Below, in pieces: positions 1 through 11,362 of a stretch of DNA of 64,000 nt (within the stretch, counting starts at the first letter, position 1; every line of letters begins with the position of its first letter). The notes under the pieces are model-generated. The model was not told the DNA's origin. It did no database searches and saw only the letters and a program-made list of their open reading frames with translations. Source of the stretch: Isoetes taiwanensis (lineage: Eukaryota; Streptophyta; Lycopodiopsida; Isoetales; Isoetaceae); NCBI GenBank assembly GCA_021234155.1, contig JAJEKV010000001.1, forward strand, positions 26,587,189-26,651,188, written 5' to 3'. The translations under genes and the position numbers were made by a program.

Positions 1-330
1 AATTAGGGCAAAAGCTCAACTTGATGCAGCTGAAAAAATATGACCCTGAAGAATCAGGGCAAAAGCTCAAGAATCAGATAATAGGAAGTACCTTTGGCCT
101 TGACGGAATAATGCCCTCAAGAAAAAGCCGATGGGCCTCCAGATTAACATAGTATGAGCGATGGCGTCCAGAATGCAACAGAGGCAATGCCGTATTTTTG
201 GCATAAATGCGGCGTCCAGGGCAAGAAAGAATCAAATATAATGCAAGAAATTTTGAGATTTTGCTTGTGAATACGCTCTAGGACGAGCTGCTCTATCTGT
301 TGCCTGAATTCCAGCTGCGGGGAATTGATA
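1..330. other. AT-rich spacer, no gene seen
   Basis: No coding frame is convincing here. The 15-base string AGGGCAAAAGCTCAA occurs twice within the first 75 bases. Similar wording (TTGATGC, GACCCTGAAG) recurs around 34,740-34,940, which suggests a shared degenerate repeat. Confidence 0.4.
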
Positions 331-3196
331 AAAAGGTCGTGATCGTCTACATTTTTTTCCCTGAACTGGATCCGAAATGCTAGCCAATGATACGACGGAA
401 CTGCGACCCCAAGCCTGCTCCAAAACGCTATGAAAGGGCTGTGTATTCACAACAATTAGAGCATGGATGCTATCGTTCATGTTCCGTCTCGAGCACCTCA
501 ATGGCATCAACGCATAGGAAAAGGAAGCCGCGCAAACAAACCGTCTAATCAAGGGACCAAAATACCTTAAAATTTTTCAACGCGCAAGATTGCGCACAGA
601 CTATCACAAAATGCCTTTATTATTGGTGAGCCTCACACGCTAAACATGTTGGAAGAATTCCGGATTGGACCCTTTACATGGGCTAGTGACCATGCTCCCC
701 TTTTACTCAGGTTAGCTGCATTAAGGCCCCCTCTTACAAGGCCTCATAATACAGGTGTTAAATATGACGCATCCCAGAAACAAGTTTTCCATGAGGAGGT
801 CCTTATGGGCCTGCCTCGGGTAAGAGCATTATGCAGTATACACGCTCGGGCTACTGCTCTTAACACTCTTTTATCAAAATCTGCAATAAAGGCTTATGGT
901 GAATACCGTCTGAGAACAAGTGTACAGCCACAAAATGAATGGTATGATGCGGAATTGAAAGATGCCAAGAGACAAATAGTTGATCCTCACTCATTGCAAG
1001 CCTACAAAAGGCTAGTCCAAAAGAAGAAACAAGCATGGACTTGCGCGCAACAGAGGAAACTAGATAACAAAGCCAACAAATCTGGGAAATGGTTCTGGAA
1101 AAAATTATCTCCTCCTTCTAAGGAACTAGCTTTGACAGATCTGCATGTGTGGCAGACATATGCCATACACTTATACTTTAAAGGAGAAGACAAGTTACGC
1201 TTTTTACCCGGAAGCTTCTTCTAGCTTTGTTGTTTCTCTTGACGATGTTAAGAATGCTATTGATGGGTCGGGCCTGTGGCAAAGCCCGGATATTGATGGA
1301 CTTGCGGCAGAAAGCATCTCAAGGATGGTGGCATGGAATTGGCTACCTTCATTTCTGAAATTTTTAACCAAGCTATTATTGAGGGATTTCCTGAAGCCTG
1401 ACCACCGACTTGATCCATCCCATTTATAAACAAGGTGATATGTCTTTGCCCAATAATTACGGGACTATCATGATTAGTCCAATACTTGCCAAGCTTTTGG
1501 CAAGGTTTTTGATACAAAAACTTATGCTTGGGCCGAGGCTCATGGAGTAAGAGCACGAGGTCAAGTTTGGATTTCTGCGTGGGCTCCTCCACTATAGATC
1601 ATTTGATTACGCCTGCGTCTTATGATAGAAGAGGCCAGATCACAAGGAAAACCATTGCTCTGGCTTGCTTCATTGATTTTGCCAAAGCATTTGACACATT
1701 CCACATGAAATTGTTAAATCGGCTAATCCAACCTTTTGGTGTACCAAGTGAATGGGTCCTTGCTATTGGCGGGGTTATATGAATCAGTCCGCGGCAAGGT
1801 AATCACTCCATCCGGTATGACCGATCCGATCATTAGTGATGTGGGTGTTAAACAAGGGTGTACGCTTTCTCCAACTTTATTCGGGCTCTATATAGATCAA
1901 TTGAAGAGTTTCTCAAACAAGTCGGGTCATTTTTTCCTCGCTTGTTCCATGAATTGGTAATTCTCCTTTTATTTGTCGATGATTTACTCCTTTGCTCCCA
2001 CAAAGTAGAAGATTTACAAAAGCAAATAGAGGTGTTAAGCTTAATTTCGCTCACAATTTGGTCCGACAAATAATTTGAGTAAGACTAAGATTCTAGGTTT
2101 TGGGATTCGAGAATGCTACTCTAATGTACCGTGGGAACACAATAGAACATGCCCAATCCTATAAATATTTAGGCCATGAAATATTTACGACGTGAACCCC
2201 GGACAAAGGGTGTTGATCTCGAAATTGCTGCAGCTTTGAAAGCATTTTACGCTATGGCAAACATGTGCCGCCACTCTCACATCACTTACCGGCCGCCTTT
2301 AAGAGACTTTTGAAACATTAGTCATGCCAAGAATCCTCGTATGCCGCTGAAATCGGGGCCCATCACTTTGCCGCTCTAAGTGGCAAGAAATTGAAGCAAT
2401 TCGTAAGACCCTGGTTGCATATGGCGCTAAAGTGAAAAGGGGTGTTCCTTATGAATTGCTTTGCTTTTACGATTGTGGATCATATCCTTTAGAAGTACAT
2501 TCCATGTGCAATACTCTTAGATATCTTGATCGAAAACAAAGATGCAAGGGACGACTCCTTAATTCGACTTGCTCTTAAAGCCTCCGAGACACTCAAAGCG
2601 GATGGGCATAATTGTTGGTTCAAGGATGTGCATGGTTGGTTCTCCCTGGGGGACTAGATATGATACCCTTTACAAGCAAATTTAAGGCCCAAGCCTTTCT
2701 TGCATACTTTTGAGGTGCCTCCTAAAAAGAAGCTCCAATACTATATTAGAGATTTTAATCCAGAGCATAGCCATGCCATACAATTAGATATTTGTGCCTT
2801 CACGGCATGTTTCCGGTGGCAAATCAGAAGCGATTGCACGACCGCATGGGTTCTCATTGCTTAATGATTGAAAAAGGGAGATGGTTGAAACTTGAGGAGA
2901 GTCGAGGATTTGTGCTTGTCGAGGACATAGAAACGGAGAAACATGCTATATATTACTGTCATAGACATGACACACTTCGCGCCAAATATTCTATGATTGA
3001 CTGGAAGCTACCCATGAATGAGTTGTTTCAACACACTCCCTCACTCCCTCACTTGGGAAACTTTCTTAGAGAGCTTTTGAATAATGTTGAACATGGCTAG
3101 AGATATATCTCTACATGATTAGAGACTCCACTACTTCATTGAGTGTACTAGATATGTATTTTCCTTGTCCCATAGCCCTCGGGCTCCAGAGGACGT
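330..3196 (+). mobile_element. LINE A, decayed non-LTR retrotransposon (EN end, RT, C-terminal Cys/His domain)
   Basis: Remnant of a non-LTR retrotransposon on the plus strand. The end of an apurinic endonuclease-like domain is visible at about 613-710 (phrase IGEPHTLNM, then SDHAPLLL with the SDH catalytic motif). A linker with WYDAELKDAK follows (about 940-965). RT blocks come in several frames: a NNYGTIMISPILAK-like block near 1450-1500, CFIDFAKAFDTF at 1662-1700, GVKQGCTLSPTLFGLYID near 1845-1900 and FVDDLLL at 1970-1995, where the catalytic box is FVDD. A C-terminal piece at 2792-3100 carries a degenerate histidine/cysteine domain. Frameshifts and stops occur throughout, so it cannot be active. 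The 3' end runs into a microsatellite, as in the other LINEs of this window. The 5' limit is uncertain. Confidence 0.8.
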
Positions 3197-3250
3197 TAAT
3201 ATATTATTATTATTATTATTATATATAGATAGATAGATAGATATAGATAT
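3197..3250. repeat. (TTA)n/(TAGA)n microsatellite at LINE A 3' end
   Basis: About eight TTA-type units followed by ATAGATAG units directly adjoin the LINE A 3' end. The position matches the microsatellite tails of LINEs B to E, so this is probably the element tail rather than an independent repeat. Confidence 0.8.
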
Positions 3251-3765
3251 TGGCAGTCGTAAAAAACACTTAGGAATCATTCTCCCGCATCCGCCAATAG
3301 AAGCGTGCCACATGGCAACATTTCGAAACAAAAATGAGTAAAAATTTTGGCTGAACGACGGAGCTGCATCGTATCGTTTTGTTTCTAGGAAGGCAAGTAG
3401 ATTGCCTTTCCTGTATACGGAAATGGTCAAAATATTTTATATGTATCTAGCCATTGTCCATGTAAAAGTTTTTTCAACCTTAAATCAGAAATGACGGAAC
3501 GAAAAAATGCGTCGTCCGGATCGGATCAACTGCTCACAATCATGATGCTGCCGAAATTCCCATTTTCGACAGCCATTTTGCAACTGGCAGAGATGAAAAA
3601 GGTAAACAGATTCCGAAAAAAGACCAGTCTGGATCTATCGTGCAGAAATAGGGTTAGGGTTCTTTTGTTCACCTATTTTAGTTGCACTGGAGTACATAGA
3701 TGCCAAGGGTTTACTATAGCAAACGAATCCAGAATGGGAAAGCCTGAATGCTCCATGCCCAAGCA
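3251..3765. other. Spacer, no recognised gene
   Basis: A plus-strand open frame of 96 codons (3491-3781) has no recognisable motif and overlaps the end of the KCS pseudogene. I see nothing else in this stretch. Confidence 0.35.
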
Positions 3766-4215
3766 TCACAAGCATAGCTGATTCTCCAGAACCAGAGCAG
3801 CAAAGGATAATGAGACATCTGCTGAGGAGAATGAACCCTTGTGATTTCTAATGGTATGTACAAGCTCATACTTTGCGCGCCTTTTATGAGATGACTTGTT
3901 AGACAAGAGTATGGCGGCACCTCCCATTCTAAAAATGCAATTGGACACTAGCTTGGATTTATCGTTTTCAAAATACCAGTTAAGAGTAATGTTCTCCATG
4001 CTTACAACAATGGAAAGAGACTGAGCATGCACTTGCAGCAAGTCCTTAGCTAGATCAATAGCTATAACACCTGCACTGCATCCCATTCCACCAAGATTTA
4101 AGCTCTGAATATTTCCTCTCATCTTGTACCTAATATGTAGCAACTGAAACCATAGACCATATCTCTAAAACAATTCAATGGGTTATTATAAAAAAAACAT
4201 AGATCTAAGATAAAA

Positions 4216-4330
4216 AATAGTCACGTTAGCTCACTGGTTAGATTGGTTAAAGTAGTCTTATTAGAACATTGAGTTATTTTGGTAGAGGTTCGAGCTCCCG
4301 CATTTCATGTTCTAAAACCTTAAGCGAAAC
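4216..4330 (+). mobile_element. tRNA-related SINE-like copy 1
   Basis: A TTAGCTCACTGG string (about 4225-4237) fits a pol III A box, and GGTTCGAGCTCC (about 4287-4298) fits a B box. Between them is TTAGAACATTGAGT, which recurs at about 23,384 and 25,319 in two further copies. The A-B spacing is longer than in a tRNA, so this is a tRNA-derived repeat and not a tRNA gene. It lies inside the KCS pseudogene. Confidence 0.5.
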
Positions 4331-4441
4331 CGTATAGAGGCTCGATATACCATCAAAACCTTAGGCAAGCTCGTATTTGACATCTCAAAATCATAGGCGC
4401 CACCAATTATATATGAGCATAAGTGAAACGAGAGGTGCCCA

Positions 4442-4569
4442 GAGGCTCCAACATACAGTCTGGGCCGTAGAATTGACAGATCTGACGACTGTGGTAGTCT
4501 AGGGTGAGGCTCCAACATACAGTCTGGGCCGTAGGATTGACAGATCTGACGACTGTGGTAGTCTAGGGT
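4442..4569. repeat. 64-bp tandem duplication
   Basis: Two adjacent 64-bp units (4442-4505 and 4506-4569) start with GAGGCTCCAACATACAG and differ at about one base. The near identity indicates a recent tandem duplication within the KCS interruption. Confidence 0.9.
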
Positions 4570-4869
4570 GCACCTTGTTTAGAATCATGGCAGACAGAGA
4601 TGGAGTAGGAACAAAAAGGCTGCAATTTATAACCAGTACGTCTATCCTTAGGCTTTATTCCAGTTTTCTCAAAAAGTTCATCCATAGCTCCAAACATGAC
4701 CTTTTCTGCCTCATGTTTGGCCTGTTGCATTGTTCCAGGCCTAGGCATGAAATTACCAGATAAAGCGTGTAAATTACTAATATCCCATGATAAAGCATGT
4801 AATTACAGAGAGATACTTGTCGAATTCATTCCATGGCGGTAAATCATATCAATCGATCTGTAGATCAGT

Positions 4870-5015
4870 GTTGTCACGTACTTCGTGTACAGTACTTGTA
4901 CAATACGTCTTCCAAGGTACTGTACCTTTTATGTACTTTAGAGTTTTTTTGTACGTTACGTACGTTTGCCATGTGTTGTTCTGTTTTATGTACAGTACGT
5001 ACAGTACGTTATGTA
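4870..5015. repeat. GTAC-rich cluster
   Basis: About a dozen GTAC tetramers occur in some 140 bases, several joined as TACGTAC or AGTACGTACAGTACG. GTAC is the core recognised by SBP/SPL and copper-response factors, but density alone proves nothing and a decayed simple repeat is equally likely. A weaker GTAC-rich patch lies at about 23,243-23,310. Confidence 0.6.
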
Positions 5016-5436
5016 TGGGAAAAATATAAAGTTTCTTGTATATAAAATATGGGCGATGGGCGATGGGGCGATGGAGGGACGGGTGATCGACAGCGAAGCC
5101 AGGTAAGTGCATCTCCTCATCTCCTTATGTACATCTTCTTATATAAATAGTTTAGATTATAAATAATGCAACCATGTTCGGGGTGAGAGGGAATAGCCGA
5201 TTGTCTGTGTATGAATATGCCATCCGAGTACTGGATCAAGACAGACGGGTGATACAAAAGATAATAGTATAGATTTTAATAGTATAGATTATATACGGTA
5301 TCGCTCATAATAATTCGGCATAATTGGATCATATGAAAATGGTGGAAGCTCGCAGGAAGGGAAACATCAGGGAAAGGAACTCGCGACTCCGGCGATGGGA
5401 GATTTAAAATCACATATCTGTTGGAAAAAAAAAAAA

Positions 5437-5510
5437 CAAGGTGCTGCGCACGAAGGGTTGCCCTCTATGGCCGGAGGGTGAAGTGGCTTAAATCATAGTT
5501 CAAAGGCATG
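5437..5510 (+). repeat. Repeat end, CAAGGTGCTGCGCACG family copy 1
   Basis: The segment from CAAGGTGCTGCGCACG through GGGTTGCCCT and TGGCCGGAGGGTGAAGTGG is shared, with few differences, with 18,992-19,055. Downstream bases (AATTGCTA, AGACAATAGA) also match loosely. GGGTTGCCCT is the inverse complement of the AGGGGCAACCC found at the ends of the repeats at 10,795 and 23,210, so this may be the left end of an element. Confidence 0.6.
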
Positions 5511-6949
5511 CTTTGTCAATCAATAAAAATTGCTACTTCAAGACAATAGAATATATGATACTTGTTTCTTATATGCCTGGTTTGCTGCATCCAGTGAGAT
5601 TGCATGGCTTGGCACAGCTTGTAAAGAAGCATTTTCATCTCCCCATATTGAAGCCCTAGTTCACAATATTGACAATTGACTGCCTTAGCCAAGGAACTGT
5701 ATTTGCTAAAAGTGTTGTATTCTTTGTGGAAAAGATGCAAAATATATCAATTGTATCTATTGTAAAAGGTTGCAAGGCACACCTATCGAGGTTTGCTAGT
5801 GGTCTAAGAAGCTCCGGTCACTGCTTCTTACTATGAACAAATGCGAGTCAAACCAAAAAGAATGTTTTGATAGTTAGTAAAGTACATTTTTTTAATTTGA
5901 AGGCTACATGAGATTGATGGCATTACCTAGTGGTCAGTCCAATACCACATTGAATTAGTAAAATTAGCTCAAATCTGAAGTCATTGAATTAGTAAAATTA
6001 GTTCAAATCTGAAGTTTGTCTGGTTGATATGGGAAAATCTTGCTTGTAGATCGGTAGAGTGTCTACTATGGTTTGTGAATGTGTTCATCATTATATCAAT
6101 TTTGGTATCGCCTAGGGTAACAACTCCAGAGGCTGGAGAATTTTGTTGTAGTGAGGGAAAAGTTTGCTTAAGTTGAGTGGGTCGCTTGTAGATGTTGGCA
6201 ACTAAGTGCATTTATGTAAGAACTATATGGCTATGTGTATTTTATGCAAAAAAGTTGCAAGCATAAGAAGCAATCTCTTGAACAGCCATTGTTAATTGTT
6301 TGTTTGCGAAATTACCTTGTACTTGGCTATAGCAGAATGGCTCTTCAATGTTGCAATAATTATAATAGGTGCTTTGAAGTTGGGCGTTTTCACAACCCAT
6401 CGTGCACTTTGTATTAACCGCACTTTGTATTAACTGATTAACTGTTGCATCTCATGCTCGACTGACACTCTCACAATTGGCTTTAATAGGCATGGTTCAA
6501 ATGTTAGACTGGGGACTCCTGAAATAAATAGCTCCCTTTTAGGAAGTAACGAATTGAAGAATTAAAGGATGAGAACGATTATCTTGTTGAAACATGGTAC
6601 TAATATTTCAACATCCTTTCTGCTTTAGAGATTTTCTCCCTGGAATGAAATGGCAAGGTAGACGAAGCCGGCCTTTCAATGGCAAGGTAGACGAAGCCGG
6701 CCTTTCAGTAACGATAAATAACAAGATACAAGCAAGTCAGCTCAGCTTATTATATGTGTGGCATTTACAGCATCATCTTCAGACCAGAAGTTTTCTAAAC
6801 GAGTAGTTGAGTTTTATGATAAATGCTCTAATTATGAGGTATAATTCTAGATGGAGCTGTCAAGCTCCCATTTGGTTCAAAGATGTGTAGCAGCTATTTT
6901 TGGTGTTTGCAGAATAAGACCTCACAACTCCTTTCCCATCTTAGAAGCT
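5511..6949. other. AT-rich stretch without a recognised gene
   Basis: No coding frame is convincing. It contains a 29-bp perfect tandem duplication at 6650-6707 (unit starts ATGGCAAGGTAGACG), and GAATTAGTAAAATTAG is repeated at about 5953 and 5987. It lies inside the stretch bounded by GGGTTGCCC-type ends. Confidence 0.4.
6650..6707. repeat. 29-bp tandem duplication
   Basis: Two identical 29-bp units, 6650-6678 and 6679-6707, lie head to tail in otherwise unique sequence. Confidence 0.9.
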
Positions 6950-6950
6950 C

Positions 6951-7997
6951 TCAATGACCTTGAGAATATAGAATGCTAGTCGCAATCATTTCCATTGTAG
7001 CATTGTCAGGCGAGGATGACCCCTTTTCCAGATTTGCAGCTTGACGCTTTAAGATTTTAAATAATGAAGGGCCTGATCCTTCTGAACTTGCAGTCATATT
7101 TCCTATCAACTTTGGTGGTCCAGACCCAAACTTGCTTTGCTCTGACATGGTATCTTTGAGTAATCTACTAGCATCCTTAGAAGCCTGCAAAGCAGATGAT
7201 AGTCAATGAATGTTAAACGAGGATAATATGTGGTCCTTGTCTATGCATACCTCATCACCAAAGAAACCATGGTTACTGTTACTGTCATCACAACCAAAAA
7301 TAAAAGATCTGGAGTTCCCAGATCCACAGAAGCTCTGTTTATGAATCGATAACGAGGATGATAATGTTGCTCGTTTAAGAAATGTTGACTGCACAACAGA
7401 AGACACAATAACCCTCCAGTGAGCAACACCTTCAAACACAGATACCCATCAAGCATACCTTTAAACTGCATATCTTCTGATTAATTGTAGCAGAAGCTCG
7501 AGCTTCCAGAAAACCTGCAAAAATTAAACTGGTTTTAAATTAACAGAGCACAGAACTAATCACTGATTTGCCTTAATAGCATGCAAAACGACATAATCAC
7601 CAGATCACCTTACGTTTCACATCTGGTTGCATGAAGAAAAAGAAAAAAGAAGAAAAACAAAATCCATGAAGGCTTCCTGTTACAGACCATGTAAACTTTT
7701 CATTTTTGCAACATGAACATTGACTTTCTTGATTAAGCCAAGCATATCCCTTGAAGTCTCATCCTCTGAAGGAGATAGAGATGCCTCCTCTTTCTGCAAT
7801 AAAAGTTGAAAGAATGATATTAAATTGGAAATGAAGTGATCTAGAGGGTTTGATGGCCGTGATATTACCGCTGCCTCAAGTAGATTTTGTCGTAGCAATT
7901 TGTGCTCTACTTCATCAGCTTGGAACTCCCCTTCTTCAATTACCTCCTTATCAACTCTAGGCTCTAATTTACACAAATTTATCTCTTTAGTTTTCAT
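6951..7997 (-). pseudogene. Multi-exon plant gene fragment of unknown function
   Basis: Several minus-strand pieces read as exons with good splice sites. One exon (about 7997-7869) ends LLRQNLLEAA before GTAATATCACG. The next begins after ATTGCAG with KEEASLSPSEDETSRDMLG and runs to about 7680. A third (about 7439-7251) ends NSNHGFFGDE before GTATGCAT. The last starts after CTTTGCAG at about 7187 with ASKDASRLLKDTMSEQ and stops after SILYSQGH at 6951. The protein is hydrophilic, Ser-rich and has no domain I recognise. There is no complete start and the segment between the second and third pieces is unclear, so I treat it as a captured or decayed fragment. It lies just downstream of, and in the same orientation as, the SAGL1-like pseudogene. 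Confidence 0.5.
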
Positions 7998-8599
7998 TCC
8001 CTCTGCCTCCTTATAGGTGTCCTTATGTTCATTGTTCCTTCAACTCATAAAAATTATCCTTTTCAAGGAAACATGGGCAGCAATTTGGAGAGAATTTCCT
8101 AGTTAGGCAACATCGATAGAAATAGTTGCTGAAACATAACATAATAAGGTAAATATAGCTAGACAAGAATGTGTATAAGTCGAAGGTAGCGTCTCACCTG
8201 TCATGAAGATAAGAAAAGGCAGCTATTGAGTTTAAACATCAGGTAATGTAGCTACAGTACAAGAAGGTTGTTGACTAAGCATTATACAATGCGTATATCT
8301 TTGTCCCTTATACCTATAATAGAAAGTCCCTACCTATACATGTCATCTTCCTTGCGTATCAATCTAATTTGTCCACTGCAGACCCCAAAAGACGTAACCA
8401 CATGGTAAGATGGTTTGTTATAAAAATGATACTGCCCTCACGAAAAACCCAAATTTTGCTCTAGCCATTTGCCAACAATAGTAAACTTATAGATGAATTT
8501 GTGGTTGAATTCAGAAGCTCTTTAAAGTCTTGAAATAGGAAGTTATAAAATATGTACCAAAGCTCTTTTTGACGCTCCAATGTTGGGGCATTTATGAAA

Positions 8600-9825
8600 C
8601 TATTCAGCCATTGTTCCTGGCAAGTGCAGACTAATGGATCATGCTCCATACTGAAGGTAATTAGATAGTTTATATTCATACCTTTCCTGTTATCTGCATT
8701 TGCAACATCCACAACAGTTATACTCATGTTGTTCCTTATAATACAAAGCTTACCCCAAGGGGAGTAGCCGCCGCGCCCTTGAATTTCCTAAATGCAGCTT
8801 GCTATCCACTCGCACTATTCCATGAACCGGTTGTCCGATTATAAACCCGCAGTTTACATCCACCCATACAATCCAGCATCACAAACCGACCGCTTAAGGA
8901 AGCACTAGGATTGCGCCACCCACTAACCATGCCATCTGAAACAGGACCCCAATGATTTGTTGATGGGACATAAACCTCACTCATTACTTGCCGATGATTT
9001 CCTAATCCTTTTAAAAACCATCTGCCTTCATATACAACACCAATAAAGGGGAACCATGGCCGTGCTCATTTCTGAAATATAGCACCATTTGTTCTTATTT
9101 GGATCATACACTTCAGTGACTTTAGTGAACGCCGAGTGCCTTCACATTCCCTCCCCGCAACATAAAGACAATTGTTGATAACACAAAGAACCAAAAAGTG
9201 ACGGCGGGCGGAGCATATCGGGGCTCGATGCCATTTGTTTGTCCTTGCACTCGTAATATATAAGTTTCCTCATTGAGCCTTTGCCGGATCCTTGCCACCA
9301 AACAAGTATAAAAGACAACCACTCAAAATCTGAAACAAATCCCAATGCCTCACAATATTCTCGGTGGGACAGAGGCAACGGTTGCCAAAGATGATATATA
9401 GGATCAAAAGCATGCCATGATATACGACCATCGCGATCTCTTTTGATAACATATATCCACTCTTCTGCCATCCCTAGACCTTTCCTCTGTGAATAAAAGA
9501 AGTTCCCAGCCAACAATCTATACCATCTCCTGCACACTACTCGTAATTTTCGATGATATATTCGTGGAACCCTTACTAGACATGCAATTGCCAAATCATC
9601 TGGAAAACCAGGAATTAGTTCAGATGGTACTTTGTTCCTTTCACCTCTAGAAGCACGTGTTTTTGGAGTAACAATGGTGGGCTTTATATCAGACTGGATA
9701 CAATGTCTTGTTCCAGGGACAAATCTCCTTGCCCCAGCGATGGTGAGACTTGTATCAACCCCACAGTAACATGCTGCAGTTCCAGCCTGGCAATGGAACA
9801 TTATAGTCCTGAGTGCATCAGACAT
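8600..9825 (-). pseudogene. SAGL1-like F-box/kelch-repeat pseudogene (At1g55270 family)
   Basis: F-box/kelch proteins are substrate adaptors of SCF ubiquitin ligases; the Arabidopsis relative At1g55270 (SAGL1) acts on wax and phenylpropanoid traits. The match is close: VDTSL and a PG-CIQSDIKPTI block, F-box LIPGFPDDLAIACLVRVPR, then HRKLRVVCRRWYRLLAGNFF and SWHAFDPIYHLWQPLP (about 9760-9360). The kelch part continues out of frame: LYLFGGKDPAK at about 9310, VLSTIVFMLRGG near 9170, MSEVYVPSTNHWGPVSDG (8984 down) with GWRNP and DGCKLRV-like blocks, and NNMSITVVDVANADN near 8730-8690. At least three frameshifts break the reading frame, so no full-length protein can be made. The sequence below 8690 diverges from the family and may be intron or foreign. 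Confidence 0.88.
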
Positions 9826-10614
9826 AGAAAAATAATTTGACGACTGGACCCAATAGACAACTTATCCTCTTGGAAAAACATGCACAAGACAGACATAAAC
9901 AAATTAATGTATGTGTTTCCTTAACAACATAAAGCAATGCAATGGTTGCACATTAGAAAGACTTTGAGACAAAGAGTTAGAATGGGAAAGAAAAAGTTTT
10001 GTATGATGATAAAAATTATGAACATGCAACTCATCAATACAATTAGGCAGGTTTAAGAAAGGGGATTATAAAGAAATGCATCAGGATTTCAGTTAAGCTT
10101 CCAAACATACAAGAATGCATGTACAAATATGATACAACGAGTCGACATGATAACTCTTTGTTCAGAATGAGCTCAAACCTGGATGGGTACAGTTCGATGT
10201 GCTTTCACAGGCTTGTCACTTCATCTAATCCAATTTAACGGGCAAGCCTTCAAAAACCAGGCCTTTCAATCCTAACTCTTAGACAGCAGATGCTCTCATA
10301 CCAGGAGATTATTTCAGCTTTGTGTCTACTTCAGGTTCAACATTCTGATGCTCCAGAAGCTGGCATCCGAACCTCGAAGTACTCCAGCTCCAATAGCATC
10401 CTAACAGACATGCAATGCTTCTATAAGTCTTGTTTCTTTACTCCAGCTCCAATCGCATCCTAACAGACATTGCATGGTAAAAGGGGTCTTGCAAGCAGGA
10501 TGGTTGCAGGGCCTGCAACCTTCAATTTCTAACCCTTGAGCCTAACTCCAGCTCTTATCACAAGCTAATAGGGCATCGTATGCTCTGCCCTCTGCAAAAA
10601 AAACCCAAATCGTT
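9826..10614. other. Spacer with a local duplication, no gene
   Basis: No coding signal is visible. The phrase CTCCAGCTCCAAT-GCATCCTAACAGACAT occurs twice (about 10,382 and 10,441), a short direct duplication. Confidence 0.4.
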
Positions 10615-10797
10615 CAGACCTCTCCGGTTAGCCGGTTTCGAGAGCGGCTGCCCACCAACAGAAGTGACCGAGCATTTACAGCCAATCCTAAGTTTTTAGC
10701 AGTCACCAGCATATCCTAGGGATATTCTAGCATATACCTAGGATATGCCAAAAGCCCACATAAACAAGGGTTTGCCCCCCTAGGGGCAACCCAAAAA
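10615..10797 (+). repeat. 180-bp repeat ending in a GGGTTTGCC hairpin, copy 1
   Basis: This segment starts CCTCTCCGGTTAGCC and ends with GGGTTTGCCCCCCTAGGGGCAACCC followed by A-runs, in which GGGTTTGCC and GGCAACCC can pair as a terminal hairpin. A second copy of nearly the same length lies at 23,035-23,213. The constant end and hairpin suggest the 3' end of a transposable element rather than random sequence. Confidence 0.75.
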
Positions 10798-11234
10798 AAA
10801 AGGGGGTGGTGGGTGCATAACATAAAATGAAAAATCACCGAATTTATAATTGCTTGAACAATTAAAGGGGGATGGAATACGTGGCAAAATGGGGAGAGAA
10901 CGTTAGTTTATTGAACGGCTAAAAGGGATGGAACACGTGGCAAAACTGGGAGAAAGCGTGAACAGATAATAATAAAAATATAAAAATAACATGTAGGGAA
11001 TTAACACGTATGACCGGTCCGACGTGTCGTCATAATCATGACACCTAGGGGAGGCGTAATAATGAAAATATAGAGAAAATGAGGAAAATGTACGAGTGTC
11101 AGTGAGGTAGCTAGGGGACAGGTGGCAGACATACACACACGAAAATTCGAAGGACAGGATAGGACAAGACCAGCATTTAAGACAGACGGTCGTATTAAAT
11201 GAGCGGGAATTTAGACAGATTTCGTAACCCTAAA
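10798..11234. other. Spacer upstream of the Cys-rich gene
   Basis: No gene is seen. It is A-rich with the near repeat GGGATGGAAYACGTGGCAAAA at about 10,868 and 10,926. CACGTG-type cores (ACGTGGC) are present and could be G-box-like elements of the downstream promoter. Confidence 0.35.
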
Positions 11235-11235
11235 G

Positions 11236-11244
11236 GTTATATAA
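11236..11244 (+). promoter_or_regulatory. TATA box of the Cys-rich gene
   Basis: GGTTATATAACAAT lies about 125 bases before the in-frame ATG at 11,363. With a start site about 30 bases downstream, the leader would be near 95 bases. An out-of-frame ATG at 11,340 opens a short overlapping upstream frame that could reduce translation. Confidence 0.5.
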
Positions 11245-11362
11245 CAATAGTAACGAGGAAGAGACGAAGTGTGAAGACGCGCCCTCAAGATTTCTCAGCC
11301 TCTTGAGTTCAGGATTAGCAGGGAAGCGCCAATCCGTCTATGGCTCAACTCAGAAGCAAAAA

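Larger units (their letters stand above)
3766..4748 (-). pseudogene. 3-ketoacyl-CoA synthase (KCS) fragment
   Basis: KCS enzymes condense malonyl-CoA with long-chain acyl-CoA in the endoplasmic reticulum to make very-long-chain fatty acids for waxes. Two pieces of the FAE1/thiolase-like catalytic region are visible on the minus strand. The first (about 4748-4563) reads EAEKVMFGAMDELFEKTG and IKPKD, then shifts frame to a CSLF-like block. The second (about 4143-3790) reads [20 protein letters not shown] with the catalytic Cys of GCSAG, followed by [12 protein letters not shown] and [12 protein letters not shown] block of about 420 bases lies between them, with a tRNA-like SINE and a 64-bp tandem repeat. 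It could be an intron or an insertion, because the join is one base out of frame with consensus splice sites. The N-terminal membrane region and the C-terminal third are missing, so this is a broken gene fragment. Confidence 0.85.

Noticed and set aside
4224-4300. A functional tRNA gene
   Set aside because: A- and B-box-like strings exist, but the spacing is too long and no cloverleaf can be drawn; SINE-like repeat preferred.
4787-5112. Open frames on both strands over the GTAC cluster
   Set aside because: Low-complexity sequence, no motif, and overlapping frames on both strands arise from the repeat.
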